Shown here: piece by piece, positions 8,986 to 17,853 of the stretch | Numbering within the stretch: the first letter of the stretch is position 1 | Layout: every line of letters begins with the position of its first letter | NCBI GenBank assembly: GCA_008107755.1 | Contig: VIRH01000137.1 | Coordinates: 62,001 to 126,000, forward strand | Direction: 5' to 3' | DNA: 64,000 bases | Source of the DNA: Rhodobacterales bacterium | GTDB lineage: Bacteria > Pseudomonadota > Alphaproteobacteria > Rhizobiales > Stappiaceae | Program-made: the position numbers and the translations under genes | The notes under the pieces: model-generated | What the model was told of the DNA's origin: nothing | What the model saw: only the letters and a program-made list of their open reading frames with translations | Database searches by the model: none

Positions 8986-9378
8986 TTACTCATCTTTTAG
9001 TTCAAAAGCGGCCGGCAGCAGTTCATCCATCGTAAAACTGCGCTTGATGCCGTCGAGATCGGCGACATGGACGACCAGATCCTTGGTCCCGAACTCGCTG
9101 AACCGCTGGCGGCACATGCCGCATGGGGTGCAGAGCGCCGCGTCGCCGATCACGACAGCCTCTGCAATGCGTGTATAGCCTGCCGCGATCATGGCACTGA
9201 CCGCACCACCTTCGGCGCACACGCTGACCGGATAGGAGGCGTTCTCGACATTGCAGCCGGTGAAGATCGTGCCGTCCGGTGTGCGGAAGGCCGCGCCAAC
9301 CAGAAAGTTGGAGTAAGGCGCATAGGCCTTTTCGCGAACCGCCTTTGCGGCTTCAAAGAGGTCGTCGAGGTCGCTCAT
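8986..9378 (-). CDS. cdd: Cytidine deaminase, tetrameric type
   Basis: 130 residues, as expected for the homotetrameric enzyme. The zinc site consists of C54 with catalytic E56 (CAE) and the PCGMC pair C86/C89; substrate-binding NVENASYP lies just before. It deaminates cytidine and deoxycytidine to uridine and deoxyuridine. Its ATG overlaps the stop of the upstream permease gene by four bases, tying it to the transporter. A short hairpin (CTCATA...TATGAG arms) follows the stop. Confidence 0.94.
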   Translation of the reverse strand: MSDLDDLFEAAKAVREKAYAPYSNFLVGAAFRTPDGTIFTGCNVENASYPVSVCAEGGAVSAMIAAGYTRIAEAVVIGDAALCTPCGMCRQRFSEFGTKDLVVHVADLDGIKRSFTMDELLPAAFELKDE

Positions 9379-10352
9379 GAGCGTTCCTTCAGATACGGAA
9401 TACCGGCGGCTTTCGGCGGGATCGCCCGGCCGATGAAGCCTGCCAGCAGGATGACGGTCAGGATATAGGGCAAGGCCTGGAAGAACTGGACCGGGATCTC
9501 ACCGATCCCGGGGATGGACTGGCCCTGAAGGCGGATCGCGACGGCATCGAGAAACCCGAACAGAAGGCAGGCGAACATTGCGTTTGCGGGCTTCCACTTG
9601 GCAAAGATGAGGGCTGCCAGGGCGATGAAGCCCTTGCCCGCCGTCATGTCCTTGATGAAACCGGAGGACTGGGCGATCGAGAGGTAGCTGCCCGCAAATC
9701 CGCAGAGCACGCCGCAGGCTATCACCGCCCGGTAGCGAAGCCAGGTGACGGAGATGCCGGCCGTGTCGACCGCCGCCGGGTTTTCGCCGACGGCCCTGAG
9801 GCGGAGCCCGAAGCGGGTGCGGAACAGCACCCACCACGTCAGCGGAACCGCGAGAAACGCCAGATACACAAGGATGTTGTGGCCGGACAGCAGCTCGCTG
9901 TAGAGCGGTCCGATGACCGGGACGTCGCGCAGCTCTTCGGCGAAGGGGAAGGTGATGTCGCGAAAACGGCCGCCCTCGGGCAGCGCGGGCGTCTTGCCAC
10001 CCTGACGGAACCAGGTCTGGCCGAGAAGCGCCGTCAGCCCCATGGCCAGGAAATTGATTGCGACCCCCGAGACGATCTGGTTGCCCCGGTTGGTGATCGA
10101 CGCGAACCCGTGGATGAGGCCAAGGCCGACCGACACGGCAATGCCCGCGAGGAGTCCCGCCCAGGCGTCAGCTGTCAGATATCCGACGGCTCCCGCGCCG
10201 AAGGCAGCACCGAGCATCTTGCCCTCGAGCCCGATGTCGACCACGCCCGCACGCTCCGAATAGAGGCCGGCCAGACACGCCAGAAGCAGCGGGGTCGACA
10301 GGCGGACGGTGGAATCGAGAATGAGGATGAGGGTGTAATACATCTCGTACAT
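9375..10352 (-). CDS. Nucleoside ABC transporter, permease 2
   Basis: 325 residues with about eight to ten membrane segments of the branched-chain amino acid/ribose-type permease family (BPD_transp_2). The segment RAVGENPAAVDTAGIS is the cytoplasmic loop that contacts the ATPase in this family. The ATG at 10352 is selected because GGGAGG lies seven bases upstream, two bases beyond the stop of permease 1; an overlapping GTG at 10358 is too close to that site. The frame stays open far upstream, but that extension is the shadow of permease 1. It pairs with the gene at 10355-11461 to form the membrane channel. Confidence 0.9.
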   Translation of the reverse strand: MYEMYYTLILILDSTVRLSTPLLLACLAGLYSERAGVVDIGLEGKMLGAAFGAGAVGYLTADAWAGLLAGIAVSVGLGLIHGFASITNRGNQIVSGVAINFLAMGLTALLGQTWFRQGGKTPALPEGGRFRDITFPFAEELRDVPVIGPLYSELLSGHNILVYLAFLAVPLTWWVLFRTRFGLRLRAVGENPAAVDTAGISVTWLRYRAVIACGVLCGFAGSYLSIAQSSGFIKDMTAGKGFIALAALIFAKWKPANAMFACLLFGFLDAVAIRLQGQSIPGIGEIPVQFFQALPYILTVILLAGFIGRAIPPKAAGIPYLKERS

Positions 10353-10354
10353 GT

Positions 10355-11461
10355 TCACGCCTCCCTTGCCGTCAGCCGCTGAGAGGGCGTGAACAGCCTG
10401 ATGATTGCTGGTCGGAACATGTGCTCCAGCGCGCCGGCAAACAGGATCACCAGACCCTGGATCACGATGATCATGTCGCGGGTGATGTTCGGCATCTCGA
10501 AGGAGAGTTCCGCGCCGCCCTGATAGAGCATGCCGAAGAGGACCGACGCGAGAATGATGCCGACCGGATGCGCCCGCCCCATCAGCGCGACGGCGATGCC
10601 GACAAAGCCGTAGCCGGTGACGAAGTCGATCAGCAGCCTGTGTTGGGACCCCATGATCTCGTTGATGGCCATCATGCCTGCAAGGCCACCCGACATGAGC
10701 ATGGTGATGACGATCGTGCGCACGGGCGAAATGCCGGCGTAGATCGCCGCGGTGGCATTGGCGCCGAAGGACCGGATCTCGAAGCCGAGCCGGGTGCGCC
10801 AGATCACCAGCCACACCAGAAAGCAGGCAGCCAGGGCGATGAACAGCGACAGGTTGACCGGCGCATAACCGAACCCGGCGGCGGGAAAGATGTCGTTCAG
10901 GAACGGCAGCCGTCCGCCGACCTCGAAGGTCCGTGTTTCCGGCTGCATCGAACCGGGCTTCTTCAGCGCGTTGTTGAGGAGATAGACCATCAGCGAGGAC
11001 GCGATGAAGTTGAACATGATCGTGGTGATGACCACGTGGCTGCCGCGAGTTGCCTGCAGCCAGGCCGGAATAAATGCCCAGGCAGCGCCCATTGCGGCGG
11101 AGCCGAGAATGGCGAAGGGAAGCGTTACATACCAGGGCACGTAACGATCGAGCGCGAGGCAAGCAAGCGCGACACCGAGGCCACCAAGATAGGCCTGCCC
11201 CTCGCCGCCGATATTGAACAGCCCGGCGTGAAAGGCGACCGCGACGGCCAGCCCGGTGAAGATGAAGTTGGTCGCGTAGAACAGCGTGAAGCCTATGCCT
11301 TCGCCATAGCCCAGCGAGCCCCAGACCAGCAGACGAACCGCGTCGAGCGGGTTTTCGCCGATGAGGACCACGACAAGGCCGGAGACAAGGAAGGCGGCGG
11401 CGAGGTTCAGGAGCGGGATCAGACCGTAGTCGACCCAGCGTGGCAACTGACCGGCAGTCAT
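10355..11461 (-). CDS. Nucleoside ABC transporter, permease 1
   Basis: 368 residues with eight or more hydrophobic segments. The FNIGGEGQAYLGG stretch is typical of the first permease of BMP-type nucleoside importers, and the EIRSFGANATAAIYAGIS loop is the family's ATPase-contact segment. Its start overlaps the ATPase stop by four bases. It should form a heterodimeric channel with permease 2. Confidence 0.9.
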   Translation of the reverse strand: MTAGQLPRWVDYGLIPLLNLAAAFLVSGLVVVLIGENPLDAVRLLVWGSLGYGEGIGFTLFYATNFIFTGLAVAVAFHAGLFNIGGEGQAYLGGLGVALACLALDRYVPWYVTLPFAILGSAAMGAAWAFIPAWLQATRGSHVVITTIMFNFIASSLMVYLLNNALKKPGSMQPETRTFEVGGRLPFLNDIFPAAGFGYAPVNLSLFIALAACFLVWLVIWRTRLGFEIRSFGANATAAIYAGISPVRTIVITMLMSGGLAGMMAINEIMGSQHRLLIDFVTGYGFVGIAVALMGRAHPVGIILASVLFGMLYQGGAELSFEMPNITRDMIIVIQGLVILFAGALEHMFRPAIIRLFTPSQRLTAREA

Positions 11462-13011
11462 TGCGCGGCTCCTTCCAGGAGGTTTCGTTCGTCTTCCACA
11501 CCGGCCATCAGAAGCCCCAGTTCGCCTTCATCCGCGTCCGATCCACGCTCGCCGACGATCTTGCCGTCGAACATGACCAGCACCCGGTCGGACAGCGCCC
11601 GGATCTCGTCGAGTTCGACGGAGACAAGCAGAACGCCCTTGCCGGCGTCGCGCATTTCGACCAGACGCTTGTGAATGAACTCGATCGCGCCGATGTCGAC
11701 GCCGCGCGTCGGCTGGCCGACCAGCAGCACATCCGGATCACGCTCGATTTCGCGCGCGAGCACGATCTTCTGCTGGTTTCCGCCCGAGAAATTCGCGGTT
11801 CTCAGCATCGGATTGGGCGGCCGGATATCGTATTTCTCGATCTCAGCGACCGCGTTCTTGCGGATGGCGGCAAGGTCCAGCAAAGGCCCTTTGGAATAAG
11901 CGGGGTCGCGGTGATAGCCGAGGATGGAATTCTCGTATTCGGAGAAGCTGTTGATGAGGCCCATCCGGTGTCGGTCTTCCGGAACATGGGCCATGCTCTT
12001 GGCACGCATGTCGGCCGCGTCGAGGCTGCTTGTGCCGAGGTCAATCGTCTCGCCGTTGATCCTGAGGGTGCCGCTGGTGGCGCGTCGGATGCCGGCCAGG
12101 GTTTCGAGCAACTCCGACTGGCCGTTTCCGGAAACGCCCGCAATGCCGACGATCTCCCCTGCCCGCACGGAAAAACTCACATCCTTGACCACCACGACGC
12201 CGCGGCTGTCGGTAACGGTGAGGTTTTCCACTTCCATGACCGGCGCTGCCGGCTCAGCGGGCTTCTTGTCGACGCGCAGGAGCACCGAGCGGCCGACCAT
12301 CAGTTCCGCCAGTTCCTCCATCGAGGTCTCGGCCGTCTTGCGCGTGGCGACCATCTCGCCGCGCCGCATCACGGAAACGGTATCTGTGATCGCCATGATC
12401 TCGCGCAGCTTGTGCGTGATCAGAAGGATCGTCTTGCCTTCGCTGCGCAGGACCTCGAGGATCTTGAACAGATGGTCCGCCTCGGCCGGCGTCAGCACAC
12501 CGGTCGGCTCGTCGAGGATCAGCACCTCGGCGCTGCGATAGAGCGCCTTCAGGATTTCCACCCGCTGCTGCAGGCCGACCGGCAGGTCCTGGATCAGGGC
12601 ATCGGGATCGACGCGCAGCTCGTATTCTTCTTCCAGGCGCCTCAGTTCGCCGCGTGCCCGGTTGATGCCGCCAGCAAGCCGCTGGCTGTCTTCCGCACCC
12701 AGAATGACGTTTTCCAGGACGGAGAAATTGTCGACCAGCATGAAGTGCTGATGGACCATGCCGATGCCGAGCGTGATGGCCGCCTTGGAATCGGGAATGG
12801 TCACCTTGTTGCCGTTGACGATGATGTCGCCGGTGTCGGCCTGATAGAAGCCGTAGAGGATCGACATCAGCGTCGACTTTCCGGCACCGTTCTCACCGAT
12901 GATGCCGTGGATGGAGCCCTTCTTCACGACGAGATCGATGTCCCGGTTCGCGTGGACGGGACCGAAGCTCTTGTTGATCTTCCTGAGTTTGATTGCCGGC
13001 GTGTCGTTCAT
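11458..13011 (-). CDS. Nucleoside ABC transporter, ATP-binding protein with two ABC domains
   Basis: 517 residues containing two nucleotide-binding domains in tandem. The first has an intact Walker A (GENGAGKST) but a divergent signature (DLPVGLQQR in place of LSGGQ). The second has a loosened Walker A (GVSGNGQSE) but an intact signature (FSGGNQQK). This split of competent halves is normal for the ribose/nucleoside class of importers. The ATG at 13011 directly follows a GGGGGAAGG ribosome site. It lies 59 bases after the second binding-protein gene. Confidence 0.93.
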   Translation of the reverse strand: MNDTPAIKLRKINKSFGPVHANRDIDLVVKKGSIHGIIGENGAGKSTLMSILYGFYQADTGDIIVNGNKVTIPDSKAAITLGIGMVHQHFMLVDNFSVLENVILGAEDSQRLAGGINRARGELRRLEEEYELRVDPDALIQDLPVGLQQRVEILKALYRSAEVLILDEPTGVLTPAEADHLFKILEVLRSEGKTILLITHKLREIMAITDTVSVMRRGEMVATRKTAETSMEELAELMVGRSVLLRVDKKPAEPAAPVMEVENLTVTDSRGVVVVKDVSFSVRAGEIVGIAGVSGNGQSELLETLAGIRRATSGTLRINGETIDLGTSSLDAADMRAKSMAHVPEDRHRMGLINSFSEYENSILGYHRDPAYSKGPLLDLAAIRKNAVAEIEKYDIRPPNPMLRTANFSGGNQQKIVLAREIERDPDVLLVGQPTRGVDIGAIEFIHKRLVEMRDAGKGVLLVSVELDEIRALSDRVLVMFDGKIVGERGSDADEGELGLLMAGVEDERNLLEGAAQ

Positions 13012-13070
13012 GCCTTCCCCCAGGCGTGACGGTTGTTTTTCATTTCTTGCCCCTGTCGCGGAGACCCTTT

Positions 13071-14066
13071 TCAGAAAGGGCAAGCGCCATCCGTGATGAT
13101 ATCGTGAACGTTGATCGAGCCGTCCGATATTCCACCGACCGCGTCTTCTGCGGCCTTTTTCATGGCGTCGGTGATCAGTTCCCTGTTGTTGTCGTCGAGT
13201 ACCCAATCCATGCCGCCGTCGGCAACGCCAAGAACCTGTAGGCCCGGCTCGAAGGTTCCGTCCGCTGCGGTCCTGAAACTGTCGAAAACCGCATTGTCGA
13301 CACGCTTGCGAATGGAGGTGAGCACCTGACCGGGATGAAGGCCGTTCTGATTGCTGTCGGTGCCGATGCCGAGCACGCCGGCGTCGGCCGCAGCCTGAAG
13401 AACACCGATCCCGGTGCCGCCCGCCGCCTGGATGACGACGTCCGCGCCGCGTTTGATCTGGCTGGTCGCCAGCTCGGCACCGCGCACCGGATCGGCGAAG
13501 GCGAGCGGCGTGTCGCCCGTCATGTTGGCAAGGACCTTGACAGTCGGGTCGACCGACAGCGCCCCCTGCTTGTAGCCGCACAGGAAGCGGTGGATGATCG
13601 GGATGTCCATGCCACCGACGAAACCGACAGTCCCGCTTTTGGAGGCCATGGCCGCCAGCAACCCGGCGATATAGGCGCCTTCCTGCTCCTTGAAGACGTA
13701 GGAACGCACGTTCGGCTGGTCGACAGCCATGTCGATGATGGCAAATTGCGTGTCAGGAAACTGGGCCGCTGCCTGATTGACTGCATTCGCCTGGTTGAAG
13801 CCGATGGCGACGACCGGTCCGTCGCCTCGGCTGGCGAAGTTGCGGAGGGCCTGGAGACTCTGCGCGTCTCGATCCAGCTCGAACTCGCGCACCTGCGCGT
13901 CAGACTCTTCCCTGAAGCGTTCGACGCCCCTGAACGCGCTTTCATTGAAAGACCCGTCGTATTTGCCGCCGACCGAATAGACGATCGCCGGATCGGCCAG
14001 GGCTGAGGTCGCGCACAGCGCTGCGGCCAGAGCCGCCGTCAGCACGGCAGACGTGAAACGGAACAT
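13071..14066 (-). CDS. BMP-family nucleoside-binding protein, copy 2
   Basis: 331 residues. A Sec signal peptide of about 21 residues ends ALA-DP; there is no lipobox, so the mature protein should be soluble in the periplasm. The BMP (PnrA/Med) domain shows AIGFNQANAV, FVGGMDIP and AAGGTGIGVLQAAADAG. These proteins bind purine or pyrimidine nucleosides for the ABC importer. The ATG at 14066 follows GGGAGA by seven bases and is preferred to the ATG four codons upstream. It is a paralogue of the adjacent gene at 14152-15153, more than half of the residues being identical. Confidence 0.9.
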   Translation of the reverse strand: MFRFTSAVLTAALAAALCATSALADPAIVYSVGGKYDGSFNESAFRGVERFREESDAQVREFELDRDAQSLQALRNFASRGDGPVVAIGFNQANAVNQAAAQFPDTQFAIIDMAVDQPNVRSYVFKEQEGAYIAGLLAAMASKSGTVGFVGGMDIPIIHRFLCGYKQGALSVDPTVKVLANMTGDTPLAFADPVRGAELATSQIKRGADVVIQAAGGTGIGVLQAAADAGVLGIGTDSNQNGLHPGQVLTSIRKRVDNAVFDSFRTAADGTFEPGLQVLGVADGGMDWVLDDNNRELITDAMKKAAEDAVGGISDGSINVHDIITDGACPF

Positions 14067-14112
14067 CGGGTCTCCCATCGCAAATCGTCGTTTCGTAGAT
14101 CCCGTGAAAAGA

Positions 14113-14137
14113 CCTCCGCGGCACGAAACCGCGGAGG
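14113..14137 (-). terminator. Intercistronic GC-rich hairpin between the two BMP genes
   Basis: A perfect 9-bp stem CCTCCGCGG / CCGCGGAGG with a 7-base loop, followed on the minus strand by TCTTTT. It lies between the first and second binding-protein genes. It may act as a partial terminator or mRNA stabiliser that raises expression of the first binding protein relative to downstream genes. Confidence 0.65.
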
Positions 14138-14151
14138 CCGTCTGTCTCTGC

Positions 14152-15153
14152 CTAGAACGGGCAGCTCTGGTCGGACATGTAGTCGTGGACCTCGATTTCG
14201 CCGGAGATGATCTTCGCCTTGGCGTCGTCGACAGAGGCCTTCATCTCATCAGTGATGAGTTCGGCGTTGTTGTCGTCAACTGCCCAGTCGACGCCGCCTT
14301 CCTTCAGGCCGAGAACCTCGATGCCGGAGGACCAGGAATCGTTCTGGGCGTCTTCGAATGCCTTGTAGACAGCCTTGTCGACGCGCTTCAGCATGGAGGT
14401 CAGGACGGAGCCCGGATGCAGGCCGTTCTGGTTGCTGTCGACGCCGATACCGAGCTTGCCAGCGTCGGCTGCGGCCTGAAGAACACCGATGCCGGTGCCA
14501 CCGGCGGCATGATAGATCACGTCCGCGCCGCGGTCGAACTGGGACTTGGCGAGCTCGCCGCCCTTGACCGGGTCATTCCAGGCAGCGCCGGTGGTGCCGG
14601 TCATGTTCTCGAAGATTTCCGCGTCCTCATCGGTCGCCATGACGCCCTGCTTGTAGCCGCAGGCGAACTTGCTGATGAGCGGAATGTCCATGCCGCCGAC
14701 GAAGCCGACCTTGCCGGTTTCGGATGCCATCGCAGCTGCAACGCCGACGATGTAGGAGCCTTCATGTTCCTTGAACAGGATGGAGCGGACATTCGGCAGA
14801 TCGACGACCATGTCGACAATCGCGAACTGTGTGTCCGGGAATTCCTTGGCGACCTTCTCGACCGCGTTGGCCTGGGAGAAGCCGATGGCGATGACCGGGT
14901 TCATGCCGCGCTTGGCGAAGTTGCGCAGGGCCTGCTCGCGCTGGCTGTCGTTCTGGATCTCGAAGTCGCGGTATTCGGTGCCGGTGTCTTCCTTGAACTT
15001 CTCGGCGCCGTTATAGGCTCCTTCGTTGAAGGACTTGTCGAAACGGCCGCCAAGGTCATAGAGCACCGCCGGCTGGATATCCGCGGCCGCGGCCCCCACG
15101 ACAGAGAAGGCAAGTCCGGCAAGCGCCGTGCCCAGGGTAAGTACTTTTTTCAC
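14152..15153 (-). CDS. BMP-family nucleoside-binding protein, copy 1
   Basis: 333 residues from a GTG start at 15153. That start is chosen because GGAGGA lies eight bases before it and the product then begins with a textbook signal peptide (MKKVLTLGTALAGLAF..., cleaved near GAAAA-DIQ). The BMP domain carries AIGFSQANAV, FVGGMDIP, AAGGTGIGVLQAAADAG and VDSNQNGLHPG. It is the first transporter gene of the operon, 68 bases after the regulator. Like copy 2 it ends in CPF. Presumably it is the periplasmic receptor of the ABC system; copies 1 and 2 may differ in nucleoside preference. Confidence 0.92.
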   Translation of the reverse strand: MKKVLTLGTALAGLAFSVVGAAAADIQPAVLYDLGGRFDKSFNEGAYNGAEKFKEDTGTEYRDFEIQNDSQREQALRNFAKRGMNPVIAIGFSQANAVEKVAKEFPDTQFAIVDMVVDLPNVRSILFKEHEGSYIVGVAAAMASETGKVGFVGGMDIPLISKFACGYKQGVMATDEDAEIFENMTGTTGAAWNDPVKGGELAKSQFDRGADVIYHAAGGTGIGVLQAAADAGKLGIGVDSNQNGLHPGSVLTSMLKRVDKAVYKAFEDAQNDSWSSGIEVLGLKEGGVDWAVDDNNAELITDEMKASVDDAKAKIISGEIEVHDYMSDQSCPF

Positions 15154-15221
15154 GTGTATGTCCTCCGACATGCGGGGGCCGCCCGGAGCCGGCCCGTTTC
15201 CCCTCGTGGCGCAGCTCCGCA

Positions 15222-16205
15222 TCAGGCGGACTGTGCCAACTGCAATCCGACCCGTGCGCTCAAGGCCCTCGCAAGGGTCTCGTCGCTCACGAGGTCGGTA
15301 ATGACACCGGTACGCAGGGCCGCAAGGGTGGCGTCCACCTTGCTTACTCCGCCCACCAGCGCAATCACCCGGCTTCCACGCACCTCATCGAAATGCAGCC
15401 CGACGGCGCAGTCGCCGAGCGGTGCGGGAGCCAGTTTTCCGTCAATTGTCAGGAACCGGCCCATCAGATCGCTGACGGCGCCGCCCGACAGAAGCTTTTC
15501 CTGCTCGCTCTTGGAGATCACGCCGCGCGTCACCAGATGCCCTTCGTTCACCACCGAGCCGATACCGATCAGGAACGCGTCCGATCCGCGTGCCCTTGCC
15601 ATCAGATCCTGCACGCTGCGCTGTGTCAGGAACATCGCCTTCTCGTCTTCGTTCTCGGCAAAATAGGGCACCGGAAGATAGTAGCCTATCCCCCCGGTCC
15701 GCTCCTGCATCTTCTGAACGATGTCGTAGGGGTTCGCGGCGAGCGTGCGGGTTAGAGATCCGCAGATCGACATGATTTCCAGATCGGGGCGGGAGAGTTT
15801 CGGCAGCGCTTCGACAACAGCCGTCAACGTCCGGCCCATGCCGACCCCGAGACGCGTGACGTTGGAGCCACCGAGCAGCCCGGACAGGAACTGGGACGCG
15901 GACACGGCGACCGCGCGCAGAGCCGTGTCGTCGTCACCGCTGCCAAGATCCGGCGCGATGATGCAATTCTTCAGCCCGAAAAAATGTGACAGCTGCTTTT
16001 CCAGCTCCAGACACTCGCGCGGGCGCCCGTCGACCTGGAACTTCACGTAACCGGCTTTCTGGGCATGAGCGATGAGGCGATGAACCTTGGCCGGCGAAAC
16101 GCCGAGCTGCGTGGCGATTTCGCCTTGCGTGCGGCCGCCGACAAAGGACAGCCACGCCGCCCGGATGGCCATGTAGGATGTCCAGTCGTCGTCGCGCGTC
16201 TGCAT
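15222..16205 (-). CDS. SorC/DeoR-type transcriptional regulator of nucleoside genes
   Basis: 327 residues: an N-terminal helix-turn-helix (GRTQGEIATQLGVSPAKVHR, about residues 24-43) followed by the sugar-phosphate-binding effector domain of the SorC family (GVGMGRTL near the phosphate site). Relatives include Bacillus DeoR, which answers to deoxyribose-5-phosphate. It heads the minus-strand cluster, so it most likely represses it and is released by deoxyribose- or ribose-phosphates. GGAG precedes the ATG. Operator position and effector are inferred. Confidence 0.87.
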   Translation of the reverse strand: MQTRDDDWTSYMAIRAAWLSFVGGRTQGEIATQLGVSPAKVHRLIAHAQKAGYVKFQVDGRPRECLELEKQLSHFFGLKNCIIAPDLGSGDDDTALRAVAVSASQFLSGLLGGSNVTRLGVGMGRTLTAVVEALPKLSRPDLEIMSICGSLTRTLAANPYDIVQKMQERTGGIGYYLPVPYFAENEDEKAMFLTQRSVQDLMARARGSDAFLIGIGSVVNEGHLVTRGVISKSEQEKLLSGGAVSDLMGRFLTIDGKLAPAPLGDCAVGLHFDEVRGSRVIALVGGVSKVDATLAALRTGVITDLVSDETLARALSARVGLQLAQSA

Positions 16206-16761
16206 CCGGCTCCGATGCCTTCCCTGGCAGGTTTCAGACGGGAACCGATCCTGTCTCGATCCTGCCTGTTCGTGGTTCTGCTTGTTGTCCGTTGCGCCGA
16301 ATTCCGGTTTTCGCGAAATGCGACGAAAAATTCTTCACCCAGTGAGAATTTCTTCAAATCATGACGAGCCGGGCAATTTCAGTCAACCGAAAAAACTCCC
16401 GATTTATGTCAGGTTTGCCGCTTTTTTGATCAAGTGATGAGGCTGTGGTCATTTTATGCAGCTGGGCAACATTTGCCGCGATTCACCTGAAATTTACCCG
16501 GAGCGGCAAAAATTGCCTACCGTTCCAACACTTATATCGTATCTGTGGAATGTATGCACTTTGTGCGGCTTTGATTTTGCCAGATAAATGCTTTTCGGGT
16601 ACTTTTGGCACACAGCTTGCTAAGTAATAATTCAGGCGCATCAGGGTCATTCTGAAGTGCATTGTCAGGAATAACGAGGTTCGAAAACTGTAAGTAAAAC
16701 AATAACAAGACACTGGGGAGACGTGGCATTGCAGCCGAACGGCTGAAATAAGGAGAAAACA
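16206..16761. promoter_or_regulatory. Long AT-rich divergent regulatory region
   Basis: 556 bases without a gene, clearly richer in A and T than its surroundings, between the SorC regulator and the DUF1194 gene. It contains an interrupted inverted repeat AAATTCT (16328-16334) / AGAATTT (16345-16351) with inner CAC/GTG about 120 bases before the regulator start. It also holds a TTGATCAA palindrome at 16426-16433. The 8-mer TTTGCCGC occurs at 16414-16421 and 16472-16479 and inverted at 16503-16510. No promoter could be fixed with confidence. Confidence 0.55.
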
Positions 16762-17616
16762 ATGCGTCTCGACAAAACGACGAAAATCTGTGCTCAGACA
16801 GTCATCAGAATACTGTCTCTTTTCTTCGCGGCGATCCTTCTGGCCGCCCCCTCCGCAGCCCGGGACCTGCGCCCGGCCCTGCACGCCTCCTCCCAATACA
16901 GTTATGACGCCGCCAACGAAGTGGATGTCGAACTCGTGCTTGCGGTGGACATCTCCCAATCCATGGACACCGAAGAACAGGAAGTTCAGCGAGCCGGCTA
17001 TGTCGCCGCGCTGACGTCCCGCGAGTTTCTTGATGCCATCCAGGTCGGTCCGATCGGGCGGGTCGCCGTGACCTACATGGAATGGGGCGGTGTCGACGAG
17101 CATTTCATCATCGCGGACTGGACCGTCATCCAGGACGCCTCTTCGGCATCCCACTTCGCCTCCAAGATCGCGGAAGCTCCCCTGCGTCAGGTGCAGAGAA
17201 CCTCGATTGCCTCGGCGCTGGAAAAATCGGTCTACCTCGTTCAGAACAACAAATACATGGGTCTGCGTCAGGTGATCGACATTTCCGGCGACGGCCCGAA
17301 CAACCAAGGCGGCTCGGTGACCGAAATGCGCGACCGCATGGTCGCCGCCGGCGTCACCATCAACGGCCTACCCCTGATGATGAAGGCCAACAAGAACACC
17401 TGGCAGGCCATGCTCAACCTCGATCACTATTACGAGGACTGCGTCATCGGCGGACCCGGCTCCTTTGCGATCCCGGTCCGGTCAAAGGAAGGCTTCGCCG
17501 ACGCGATCCGCATGAAGCTGGTCATGGAAATCGCCGGGCTAACCCTGCCGGGTCACGACCCATTCGTGCAAAAGGTGGCGGGGCGCGAACCGATCCGCTG
17601 CAATCTGTTCGACTGA
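16762..17616 (+). CDS. DUF1194 secreted protein with von Willebrand A-type domain
   Basis: 284 residues. A signal peptide covers about 1-33 (hydrophobic ILSLFFAAILLAAPSAA). The mature part is a DUF1194/VWA-like domain beginning VDVELVLAVDISQSMDTEEQ, where DxSxS is the first half of a metal-ion-dependent adhesion site; GDGPNNQGG follows near the middle. Known members are alphaproteobacterial and of unknown function. AAGGAG lies six bases before the ATG, and a strong terminator follows. It is a single-gene unit behind an unusually long upstream region. Confidence 0.88.
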   Translation: MRLDKTTKICAQTVIRILSLFFAAILLAAPSAARDLRPALHASSQYSYDAANEVDVELVLAVDISQSMDTEEQEVQRAGYVAALTSREFLDAIQVGPIGRVAVTYMEWGGVDEHFIIADWTVIQDASSASHFASKIAEAPLRQVQRTSIASALEKSVYLVQNNKYMGLRQVIDISGDGPNNQGGSVTEMRDRMVAAGVTINGLPLMMKANKNTWQAMLNLDHYYEDCVIGGPGSFAIPVRSKEGFADAIRMKLVMEIAGLTLPGHDPFVQKVAGREPIRCNLFD

Positions 17617-17645
17617 CACCTGCCACGTCATTTCTCCCCTTTTCC

Positions 17646-17685
17646 TGCCGCGTCTTTCCCATCAAGGCGCGGCATTTTTCTTTTT
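17646..17685 (+). terminator. Rho-independent terminator after the DUF1194 gene
   Basis: Stem TGCCGCG (17646-17652) / CGCGGCA (17668-17674), followed by TTTTTCTTTTTT. It ends the DUF1194 transcript before mgsA. Confidence 0.75.
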
Positions 17686-17853
17686 TGTCTCATGGTCGGC
17701 CCCCTCCGGGCATCTTTCGCCGCAGCTCGCTTTTCCGCTTACCGACCGATTTCGAACAAGGCGAACAGCCGCCGGGCCCATCAAATGGGTTTCAATCGAT
17801 TATCTTTGGTGTAAACACAGTCCGCCCCCCGATGCTCCGCCGAGAGGTTTCCC

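Noticed and set aside
9375..11501. An apparent 708-codon frame suggesting two fused permeases.
   Set aside because: Only the last 325 codons read as a permease. The front half is the shadow of permease 1 in another frame, and a GGGAGG site marks an ATG at 10352.
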